A stretch of 7,098 bases of DNA from Cloacimonetes bacterium UBA4175 (GTDB lineage: Bacteria > Cloacimonadota > Cloacimonadia > Cloacimonadales > Cloacimonadaceae): positions 1 to 7,098 of the forward strand of contig DFUX01000049.1 of the NCBI GenBank assembly GCA_002379855.1, written 5' to 3'. Position 1 is the stretch's first letter, and each line of letters starts with the position of its first letter. A model generated the notes under the pieces. It worked only from the letters and a program-made list of their open reading frames with translations, was not told the DNA's origin and ran no database searches. Position numbers and translations under genes: made by a program. This document shows, piece by piece, positions 1-6,639 of the stretch.

Positions 1-68
1 ATGACCTAAGGATGATGGCTCCAAAGCCAGTAGCAGCAAGGGAGGGCGCTATGAAGGATATTGCAGAA

Positions 69-96
69 TGTATAGGTTTATTTATGAGATTGTCAA
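69..96 (-). promoter_or_regulatory. Possible sigma-70-type promoter reading left
   Basis: On the minus strand a perfect TTGACA lies at 96-91, followed after a 16-base AT-rich spacer by TATACA at 74-69, which matches the TATAAT consensus at four of six positions. Transcription would start near position 62 and leave the window at its left edge, so any gene it serves is not visible. The match could be chance in AT-rich intergenic DNA. A divergent gene to the left would support it. Confidence 0.3.
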
Positions 97-164
97 ACAA
101 ATGATGCCTGTTGTATTTGGACAGGATGCTTGTTTGGGGGCACCTTTTCGCCTTTCATGCTCTT

Positions 165-194
165 TTAATTCGTGTTAATTCGCGCAATTCGTGG
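165..194. repeat. Short AATTCG triple repeat, possibly dispersed
   Basis: The hexamer AATTCG occurs three times in direct orientation at 167-172, 177-182 and 186-191, separated by TGTT and CGC and followed by TGG. The period is therefore about 10 then 9 bases, close to one helical turn. Motifs of this style (AATTCGTG units in tandem) look familiar from intergenic DNA of environmental bacterial genomes, where they recur as dispersed elements, but I cannot confirm that here from one copy. It could be a remnant of a dispersed repeat or a protein-binding array. On the minus strand it reads as the peptide HELRELTRIKR, which creates a false ORF. Confidence 0.5.
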
Positions 195-335
195 ATGAAA
201 AATATAAAAAGACTGGAGGCGCAGTTTGGGTTGGGGAGATTCTGAGCGCAGGAATACCCGAAAGCGCTGGTATCAAGATAGTGATTGACTAAATAGCGGT
301 TTCTTGGAACTGTCACATCGGAGCACAACTCCTCA

Positions 336-3300
336 ATGAACGAGTTTTTGAACAAATTGCGTAACTACAAGCAGGGGCTGAACCTGCGAATAATGGTCCG
401 TGCAGTGGTCCTGGCCTTGCTGTGCCTGGCGGCGGGTATCCATCTTTACTATCTGGCCTGGCTGAACCTGGCGCCGGAGTCGAGGGTGCTCTTCTATCTG
501 AATCTCTGTGTGCGCGTGTCTTTGGCGCTATTGCTCATATATATCTTCCTCAAGGCATCGCGCGGGTTTTACACGGAACTGAGCGCCGCCCGCTGGCTGG
601 ACAGGCAGGTGGACCACGGCGACGACCTGTATCAGAATCTCTTTGAGCTCAGGCAGCAGAAAACCGCAGAGCCAGTGCTGGACGTGTTGGCGGGTAAAGC
701 CAGCCAGCGCCTGGGTAGGGAATCATACCGTCTGCCGCGCCCGTTTGAAGCCGGCGAGGGCTGGCTGCTGCTCTTCGTCCTGCTTGGCATCGGCAGCGTG
801 TGGGCGCTCACCTGGAACGATTTCCACTATGCTTTGAGGCAGTTTTATACCAACAAAGCCGCAACAGTGAACTACAAAAGCACCATCGAGGTTAGCCCGG
901 GCAACGCCACGGTGGGTAAAAACCAGCAGCTCACGATCCGGGTGGTGGATGCGGATACGCGCCTCAAACACAGGCTTTTTTACCGTTGGGACAGCCAGTG
1001 GCGCGAACTTGGGATGAGCGGCGAGAGCTACAGTTTCGATTCCGTCCAGAATTCCTTTGAATACTACATCCAGAACGAGGCGGCAAAATCCGCGCTGTAT
1101 AAGGTGGTGTGCCTGGATGAGCCTTTTGCCAAAAGCTGGGAGGTGCACTACAAATATCCCGCCTATACAGGCCTGGGTAGCGCCATCGACAGCCTTAGCT
1201 ATGGCAATATCGAGGCTTTCAAGCACAGCGAGGCCATCCTCTCCATCTCCACCAATATCCCGGTAAAACAGGCGGTGATGAAGTTCGGGGATGGAACGGA
1301 AAAGCAGATGCAGAGAATTGGCGAGAGCGAGTTCAGCGTCCGGCTGACCGTGACCGAGCCCCAGACCTGGTATCTGGAACTGACCGACGAGTTGGGACGC
1401 AAATCCGCCCCGGAACAGAAGACGATCAGCGTGACCCCCGATCTGCCGCCGCAGGTGCGCATCCTCTTTCCGGGGGAAGATGTGACCCTGGATCAGAGCC
1501 AGCGCCTGCCTCTGATCATCTCCGCGGACGACGATTTCGGCCTGCGCAACCTCACCCTGCACTGGCAACTGAACAACAACGAGCCGCAATCCGCAAGCAT
1601 CCGCTCCGTGATCACTTCCAAGCTGCTGAACCTGGATTACAGCTTCGACCTCTCGCCCCTGGGGATGTTGCCCGGCGATGTTGTGACCTACTGGGCCCAG
1701 GTGCAGGACAACTCTCCGGAACGGCAAAGCGCGCAGAGCGCAAGGTATAAAGCTCGCTTCCCTTCCATCGAGGAAATCTACCGCGAGATAGAACGGCAGG
1801 AGAGCATGAAGACGGGCGAACTGCAAAGCGCGCTGGAGGAATCGCGCCAGCTTCAAAAAGACTTTGAGCAAAAGCGCCGTGAACTGCTGAAAGACAAGGA
1901 TCCCAAATGGGAAGACAAAAAAGAGCTGGAAAAGATCCTGCAGGATCAGGAAAAGCTGAGCGAGCAGGTGGATCAGGTGGCGGACGACTTTCAGGACATG
2001 ATCAACAAGCTGCAGCGCAACGAAGCGCTATCCAGGGAAACGATCGCCAAGATGCAAAAGATCCAGGAACTGATGGAGGAGATCAGCAACGACGAACTGC
2101 GCAAGGCAATGGAACGCTTTGGCGAGGCGCTGCAAAAGATGGATCCCAGGGAACTCAGGAAGGCCATGGAAAACTTCAAGTTTTCGATGGAGGATTTTAG
2201 CAAAAAGATAGACCAGACCTTGCAACTGCTGGAAAGCATCAAGCAGGAACAGGCGATGGAAAAGGCCCTGGAGCTGGCCAAAGAGATGGAGCAGATGCAG
2301 GCAGCCTTGAAAGAAAAGACCGATTCCTCGCGCCAGGACAGCCAGCAACTGGCTCAGGAACAGGAAAAGATAGGGGAGATGCTCAAGAATCTGGAGCAAC
2401 AGCTTGAAAAGACCAAGGAACTGCTGGATCCCGCAAAGGACAAACAAATGGGGCAGGAACTGAGCGAACTGCAGGAGCAGATGAAAAACAGCCAGATGCA
2501 ACAGCAAATCCAGCAGAGCGCTTCCCAACTGAAACAAAACCAGCGCCAGGCTTCCAGCCAGACCCAGGCGGAGCTGCTGCAAAAAATGCGCCGCTTCACG
2601 CTAAGGCTGGGGGAGATGAAAAACTCCATGGGCGGAGGAAGCCAGCAGGAAGTGATGACCGCGATGCAAAACGCTATCCGGGAACTGCTCATCTTCTCCA
2701 AAAAGCATGAGGAACTGCGCTCGCGCCTGGGCCCCGATCCCTATGTGATAGTTCCTGACCTGATCTCGCAATATGAAGGTGTTCAGATATCGCTCAACCG
2801 GCTGTTCAGCAAGCCGCAGGTCAGCCTCTTTGTCCCGCCCAAGTTCTATATCGACCTCACGGACACAAACAAAGCCTACCGGGAGGTGTTTGTGAACGTG
2901 AATGAGACCATGTATGGCAAAATCCCGCCCCAGATGGAGCTGATCCAGCGCGGGTTGAATCTGATGGTCTATGACCTGATGCAGGCGCTGAACAACCCTT
3001 CGGCTGGCTCCGGGGGAGGAAGCGGGATGCAGTCGCTGCTGCAAACCCTTGACCAGATGGGACAGCAGCAGATGGCGATGACCATGCTCACCGAACAACT
3101 GATGATGCAGATGCAGCAGCAGGGGGGAGGGATGGACGCCGCCATGCAGCAACAAATCCAAAAGCTGGCTTCCGACCAGCAACGCTTGGCGGACAACCTG
3201 AAACGCGCCCTGCAAAACGACCCCGCCGCCCAGAAACAGGGTAATGCCATCAAAAAGATCATCGACGAAGCGGAGGCGGTATCGCGCCAGCTCCGCTCCA

Positions 3301-3557
3301 ACCAGCTTTCCCAAGACCTGCTTGAGAAGCAGGAAAATATCGTTTCCCGCCTGCTGGATGCCCAGCGTTCCATCAATAAAAGGGAATTCACGGAAAAACG
3401 CAAGGGTGAGGCGGCGGATCCCAGCCTGCGCCAGGCCGAAAGCGCGGAAGACTTTGACAACCTGCGCCGCAAAGCCATGCTGGATGACGCTTACCGCCTT
3501 TTCCCGCCTGCCTATCAGCAGGTGATCCTCAAATACCTGAAGCTGCTCAATGAATAG
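336..3557 (+). CDS. DUF4175-type membrane-anchored coiled-coil protein
   Basis: A 1073-residue envelope protein of unknown molecular function. Residues about 21-44 and 52-74 form two membrane helices, and a third lies at about 142-160. The segment between them carries SAARWLDR (83-90), a layout typical of the DUF4175 family. Residues about 166-470 are beta-rich and probably outside the cytoplasmic membrane, with YPAYTGL (274-280), TPDLPP (367-372) and DDDFGL (398-403) as family-like landmarks. Residues about 478-740 are a long charged coiled coil, followed by Gln/Met/Gly-rich low-complexity sequence near 885-940. The C-terminus (FPPAYQQVILKYLKLL, 1056-1071) fits the family's usual ending. The ATG at 336 is the only possible start, since an in-frame TAG lies at 294-296 with no start codon between. 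Its only Shine-Dalgarno-like motif, GGAG at 320-323, is rather distant. The gene overlaps the following TPR gene by 8 bases. In other genomes such proteins often sit near MoxR/Bat genes, but the upstream neighbours are outside this window. Family assignment is from remembered architecture. Confidence 0.85.
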   Translation: MNEFLNKLRNYKQGLNLRIMVRAVVLALLCLAAGIHLYYLAWLNLAPESRVLFYLNLCVRVSLALLLIYIFLKASRGFYTELSAARWLDRQVDHGDDLYQNLFELRQQKTAEPVLDVLAGKASQRLGRESYRLPRPFEAGEGWLLLFVLLGIGSVWALTWNDFHYALRQFYTNKAATVNYKSTIEVSPGNATVGKNQQLTIRVVDADTRLKHRLFYRWDSQWRELGMSGESYSFDSVQNSFEYYIQNEAAKSALYKVVCLDEPFAKSWEVHYKYPAYTGLGSAIDSLSYGNIEAFKHSEAILSISTNIPVKQAVMKFGDGTEKQMQRIGESEFSVRLTVTEPQTWYLELTDELGRKSAPEQKTISVTPDLPPQVRILFPGEDVTLDQSQRLPLIISADDDFGLRNLTLHWQLNNNEPQSASIRSVITSKLLNLDYSFDLSPLGMLPGDVVTYWAQVQDNSPERQSAQSARYKARFPSIEEIYREIERQESMKTGELQSALEESRQLQKDFEQKRRELLKDKDPKWEDKKELEKILQDQEKLSEQVDQVADDFQDMINKLQRNEALSRETIAKMQKIQELMEEISNDELRKAMERFGEALQKMDPRELRKAMENFKFSMEDFSKKIDQTLQLLESIKQEQAMEKALELAKEMEQMQAALKEKTDSSRQDSQQLAQEQEKIGEMLKNLEQQLEKTKELLDPAKDKQMGQELSELQEQMKNSQMQQQIQQSASQLKQNQRQASSQTQAELLQKMRRFTLRLGEMKNSMGGGSQQEVMTAMQNAIRELLIFSKKHEELRSRLGPDPYVIVPDLISQYEGVQISLNRLFSKPQVSLFVPPKFYIDLTDTNKAYREVFVNVNETMYGKIPPQMELIQRGLNLMVYDLMQALNNPSAGSGGGSGMQSLLQTLDQMGQQQMAMTMLTEQLMMQMQQQGGGMDAAMQQQIQKLASDQQRLADNLKRALQNDPAAQKQGNAIKKIIDEAEAVSRQLRSNQLSQDLLEKQENIVSRLLDAQRSINKREFTEKRKGEAADPSLRQAESAEDFDNLRRKAMLDDAYRLFPPAYQQVILKYLKLLNE

Positions 3558-5289
3558 CAAAGCCTGCCTCTTTCTGCTTTTCTCGGCCTTCCTGCTGCTG
3601 GTGTCAAGCCCGGCATGGGGGCAATACAACGAGCGGGAAATCCTCACCCAGCAAGCCTACGCGCAGCTTGGGGCACGCCAGTTCGCGGAGGCGGAGAAGA
3701 TCTTCCTGCAGATTCTGGAGAAGTATCCCAACGATACCAACAGCGTTTTGCAACTGATGAACGTCTATTTTCAAACCTCACAGTTGGACAAGGCGGAGGA
3801 GCTGCTCAAACGCTACCGGCGGTCTCTGCCCGAGAATCAGGCTACCGAGCAGGAAATCCAACTGCTGATCATGCGGGGCAAGCCGGAACAAGCCTGGAAT
3901 CTGAGCCAGGCCTATCTGCAAAGGCAAAACTACGGCGAGGGCAACTATCGGCTGCTGGCGTCCTTTTTTGAACGCAGGGGATTCTTTGAACAAGTCCTGC
4001 GCCTCTACCGGGATGCGAGGAAACAACTGGGCAAACCCGATCTTTTCCGCCTGGAGATGGCAAACAGCGCGCTCAATTTCCGCCAGTTCGATGTTGCGGT
4101 GAGTGAGTATCTCACCTGGCTGGAGCAGAATCCGCCCAACCTCTATTTTGTAAACAACCAGTGCAAGACCATCATCAAAGAGGATCCCTCCATGCTCCGG
4201 GTGATCGGCAACCACGTGCGCAGCAGGGACAGCGAGGTGCTCAGGGAACTCTATGCCAACATCCTGGTCTCCCAGCAGGAGTATCTGCAGGCGCTGGAAA
4301 TCTACAAGCAACTCCCTCTGGATAAGCTGACCCGCTTTGCTAACGAACAGTTTACTGCGCAAAACGACAGGATAGCCCTGCCTGCCTTTGAGTATCTGGC
4401 CAGCCTGGACGGGGAGGCCTTCGACCGGAACGAATACAAGCTGCGCCAGGCCCAGATCCAGTTTCGCAATGGAAACTATGGCAGTTCAGCACAAATCCTG
4501 CTCCAGATAAGCGCGGAACCCCAGATGCGCGAGCGGCAAAACCTCTTCCGCAAGGGTGTGAACCTGGCCACCCGGAAACTGCTCGCGGAGACAGCCCTGG
4601 CCACTGCCAAGGATATCCCCGCGGCATTGGACTGGTATGGTGATGCCAGACAGTTTTGCAACAACAACTTTGACCTGCAGGATGTGGATTTAGCGGTGGT
4701 TCGGCTGCTGATCATTCAACAGGATTATGACCGAGCCAGGCAGAAGCTGCTGCAGGTGAGGGAGCCCAGGCACGGCGAGACCAGGGACTATCTGCTTTTC
4801 ACCCTGGAACTGATGCGGGGAAATACCGAACTGGCTGATAGCCTGATGAACAACTATCTGATCGCGCATCCGGCAGGTGCCTTTGCCAATGACGCCATCT
4901 ATCAGATGATGCTGGTGTTGGGATTGCAAGAAACGGATAAGGAAAGCTTTTTTGGCGCCAACCGTCTGATGATGCTCCGCGATCCCGCCGCTATCGACAG
5001 CCTGCAGAGCGTGTTTTTACGCAACGGAGATGAGGAACTGCTCATCCTGGCCAGTGAGTGGGCTATCCTTCTGGCCCGGCAGGACAAGGCCAAAACCCTA
5101 TTGGAGCACGAGTGGCAGGACGAGGTCTGCGCCGAATACGCTGCTCTGCTCAAGCTGGTGCTCACCACCGACGGCGAAAGTGAGCAGCTCATGGCCAGAG
5201 ATTTCCTGAAAAACAACCCGGATAGCATCTTTGCCCCCAAGTTCAGGCAGAGCCTGAGCCGCATGAACTATTCCCGGCCGGACTATTGA
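3550..5289 (+). CDS. Exported tetratricopeptide-repeat protein
   Basis: A 579-residue protein with a clear Sec signal peptide: a short basic start (MNSK), a hydrophobic core at about 6-20 and a likely cleavage after Ala-Trp-Gly at 22-24. There is no lipobox, so it is probably soluble in the periplasm or loosely attached. The mature part is almost entirely helical. Good TPR-like helix pairs lie at about 32-60 (AYAQLGARQFAEAEKIFLQI) and 66-93, with weaker repeats around 137-190, 232-255, 385-402 and 415-440. The C-terminus has NNPDSIFAPKFRQSLSRM (555-572), a common ending of TPR proteins. No catalytic motif is visible, so a scaffolding or protein-binding role is the safe reading. It begins inside the 3' end of the DUF4175-type gene and has no strong ribosome site of its own, which suggests translational coupling and a shared envelope role. 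The start is supported by the signal peptide; the next methionine is residue 70. Confidence 0.85.
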   Translation: MNSKACLFLLFSAFLLLVSSPAWGQYNEREILTQQAYAQLGARQFAEAEKIFLQILEKYPNDTNSVLQLMNVYFQTSQLDKAEELLKRYRRSLPENQATEQEIQLLIMRGKPEQAWNLSQAYLQRQNYGEGNYRLLASFFERRGFFEQVLRLYRDARKQLGKPDLFRLEMANSALNFRQFDVAVSEYLTWLEQNPPNLYFVNNQCKTIIKEDPSMLRVIGNHVRSRDSEVLRELYANILVSQQEYLQALEIYKQLPLDKLTRFANEQFTAQNDRIALPAFEYLASLDGEAFDRNEYKLRQAQIQFRNGNYGSSAQILLQISAEPQMRERQNLFRKGVNLATRKLLAETALATAKDIPAALDWYGDARQFCNNNFDLQDVDLAVVRLLIIQQDYDRARQKLLQVREPRHGETRDYLLFTLELMRGNTELADSLMNNYLIAHPAGAFANDAIYQMMLVLGLQETDKESFFGANRLMMLRDPAAIDSLQSVFLRNGDEELLILASEWAILLARQDKAKTLLEHEWQDEVCAEYAALLKLVLTTDGESEQLMARDFLKNNPDSIFAPKFRQSLSRMNYSRPDY

Positions 5290-5366
5290 TAAAGGTCAAT
5301 CCGCCCTTTGCGGGCAACGCCTGTTTCGCGAATGGCAGGGTGTTCCATAAACCGCCGTCAGAAAGG

Positions 5367-5400
5367 TTGACATATTTGGCCAGCTCACAAACTGGCGCCA
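5367..5400 (+). promoter_or_regulatory. Consensus -35 box and inverted repeat before decarboxylase gene
   Basis: A perfect TTGACA lies at 5367-5372. At 17-base spacing the -10 position (5390-5395) reads AACTGG, so the promoter is incomplete by sigma-70 rules. Just downstream is an inverted repeat: TGGCCAG at 5377-5383 pairs with CTGGCGCCA at 5392-5400, giving seven base pairs with a two-base bulge and an eight-base loop. It would overlap the promoter core or sit in the leader. It is not followed by a T-run, so it is not a rho-independent terminator. A repressor operator or activator-dependent promoter is plausible but unproven. Confidence 0.35.
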
Positions 5401-5411
5401 CTAAAAAACAC

Positions 5412-5417
5412 AAAGGA
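5412..5417 (+). promoter_or_regulatory. Ribosome binding site that decides the decarboxylase start
   Basis: AAAGGA ends only one base before the ATG at 5419, too close for initiation there, but seven bases before the ATG at 5425. The second ATG, two codons downstream in the same frame, is therefore the better start. Confidence 0.65.
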
Positions 5418-5424
5418 CATGCCC

Positions 5425-6639
5425 ATGTATAGAGAGCCGTATCACTTTAATGTGAGCCGCTATATTGATCCGCAGCGTTTTGCCCGGATCAGGGATTTTG
5501 CCCGGGGTCTGGATTGCCCCATCCTGATCATCGACCTGGATGTCATCAAAAACAAGTATCTGGAATTGCAACAGAGCATGCCACTGGCTTCCATCTACTA
5601 TGCAGTGAAGGCCAACCCCAACGACGAGGTACTCCGCCTTCTGCACGCTTTGGGATCAAACTTCGATGTGGCGTCTGTGTACGAATTGCGCCAGCTTCAG
5701 CGCTTGGGAGTGGAGCCGGAGAGGATGAGCTATGGCAACACCATCAAGAAAGCCAAGGACATTAAATACTTTTTTGAGCAGGGCATCAGGAAGTTTGTGA
5801 CCGACAGCGAGCACGATCTGGAAGCCATCGCGCAAAACGCTCCCGGCTCGCAGGTCTATTTTCGCATCCTCACCGAGGGAACAGGAGCGGACTGGCCTCT
5901 TTCTCGCAAATTCGGCGCTCACCCGGATATGATCTACAGACTGATCCTCAAAGCGGCGGAATCCAACCTCGACCCTTGGGGCATCTCCTTCCATGTAGGT
6001 TCGCAGCAGCGCGACATTGGGCAGTGGGACGATGCCATCGCACGCTGCAAATATCTCTTCGACGCGGTTGCGGAGGAAGGGGTGGAGCTCAAGATGATCA
6101 ACATCGGCGGCGGCTATCCCGCCAGCTATGTGGATCCCACCTTTTCCGTGCAGGAATACAGCGATGAGATCGTGCGCTTCATCCAGGAAGACTTTGGCGA
6201 CCACATGCCTCAGATCAATATGGAGCCGGGACGCTCCCTGGTGGCGGATGCCGGCATCATCGTTTCCGAGATCATCAATATCACCCGCAAAGCCAAGAAC
6301 AATCTCTACAAATGGGTATACCTGGATGTGGGCAAATTCGGCGGCTTGATCGAGACCATCGACGAATCGATCAAGTTTCCCATCTATTTTGAACGCGATG
6401 GCTTGGCTGATGAGATCATCCTGGCTGGCCCCACCTGCGACAGCATGGATATCATGTATGAATCTTATAAATATCACATGCCGGAAACCACGGTTCCGGG
6501 AGACAGGGTTTACATCTTCACCACAGGAGCATACACTCAGAGCTACTCCTCTGTCAATTTTAACGGTTTCCCGCCTCTTCAATCCATAGTTATTTCAGAT
6601 GAGATTCTGAACCATTCCAAGCAAGGAGGAAAAGCATGA
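5425..6639 (+). CDS. Ornithine/lysine decarboxylase family protein (fold-type III PLP)
   Basis: A 404-residue pyridoxal-phosphate enzyme of the alanine racemase-like barrel fold, likely removing CO2 from a basic amino acid to give a diamine (putrescine from ornithine or cadaverine from lysine) in the cytoplasm. Numbered from the ATG at 5425: YYAVKANP places the PLP-binding lysine at 62; FDVAS (80-84) supplies the conserved Asp81; HVGSQ has His190; the glycine loop GGGYP is 228-232; EPGRS (267-271) contacts the cofactor phosphate; GPTCDS gives catalytic Cys338 and Asp339; GAYTQSY has Tyr370. All expected catalytic residues are present and the length is normal. The LDVGKFGGLIET segment (300-311) resembles bacterial ornithine decarboxylases of the alphaproteobacterial type rather than the eukaryotic NDGVYGS form, so ornithine is my first guess. 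Lysine or dual activity cannot be excluded, and diaminopimelate decarboxylase seems less likely. A start two codons upstream (5419) is possible but has poor ribosome-site spacing. The stop overlaps the start of the downstream dehydrogenase gene. Confidence 0.9.
   Translation: MYREPYHFNVSRYIDPQRFARIRDFARGLDCPILIIDLDVIKNKYLELQQSMPLASIYYAVKANPNDEVLRLLHALGSNFDVASVYELRQLQRLGVEPERMSYGNTIKKAKDIKYFFEQGIRKFVTDSEHDLEAIAQNAPGSQVYFRILTEGTGADWPLSRKFGAHPDMIYRLILKAAESNLDPWGISFHVGSQQRDIGQWDDAIARCKYLFDAVAEEGVELKMINIGGGYPASYVDPTFSVQEYSDEIVRFIQEDFGDHMPQINMEPGRSLVADAGIIVSEIINITRKAKNNLYKWVYLDVGKFGGLIETIDESIKFPIYFERDGLADEIILAGPTCDSMDIMYESYKYHMPETTVPGDRVYIFTTGAYTQSYSSVNFNGFPPLQSIVISDEILNHSKQGGKA
6623..6629 (+). promoter_or_regulatory. 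Strong Shine-Dalgarno site of the dehydrogenase gene
   Basis: AAGGAGG lies within the last codons of the decarboxylase gene and is six bases from the ATG at 6636. It fixes that start and, with the ATGA overlap, points to coupled translation of the pair. Confidence 0.8.

Larger units (their letters stand above)
1..335. other. Gene-free upstream region
   Basis: This 335-base stretch has no coding region I can support. It is visibly richer in A and T than the genes to its right. It contains a possible leftward promoter (69-96), a 17-codon mini-ORF with a strong ribosome site (51-104) and a short three-copy AATTCG repeat (167-191). A 66-codon reading frame on the minus strand (155-355) is judged spurious because it translates the repeat itself and overlaps the start of the next gene. 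No convincing rightward promoter for the gene at 336 was found: a TTGACT at 285-290 has only AACTGT at the expected -10 spacing. No tRNA or terminator was recognised. Confidence 0.7.

Noticed and set aside
245..268. AGCGC/GCGCT inverted repeat upstream of the large gene
   Set aside because: It has five-base arms with a 14-base gap and no extension, so chance is likely.
285..313. TTGACT as a -35 box for the large gene
   Set aside because: No acceptable -10 hexamer lies at 16-18 bases spacing.
155..355. 66-codon minus-strand ORF before the first gene
   Set aside because: It translates the AATTCG repeat, overlaps the start of the large gene, has no recognisable domain and shows no clear ribosome site.
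723..1871. Long minus-strand frame (382 codons) opposite the DUF4175-type gene
   Set aside because: It lies entirely within a well-supported gene on the other strand and its protein has no recognisable features. It is an antisense shadow of codon bias.
2995..3135. Gly/Gln/Met-rich low-complexity stretch as a DNA-level repeat expansion
   Set aside because: The codons vary and the reading frame is intact. Such composition is normal for the DUF4175 family.
2601..3647. Minus-strand frame of 348 codons across the end of the large gene and the start of the TPR gene
   Set aside because: It is fully antisense to two convincing genes and looks like low-complexity shadow sequence with many His/Leu/Gln residues.
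5301..5315. GC-rich hairpin after the TPR gene as a terminator
   Set aside because: The stem is only four pairs (GCCC with GGGC, or CCGC with GCGG) and no T-run follows, so a rho-independent terminator is not supported.
5656..6582. Minus-strand frame of 308 codons opposite the decarboxylase
   Set aside because: The plus-strand frame carries all catalytic motifs of a known family. The antisense product has none.
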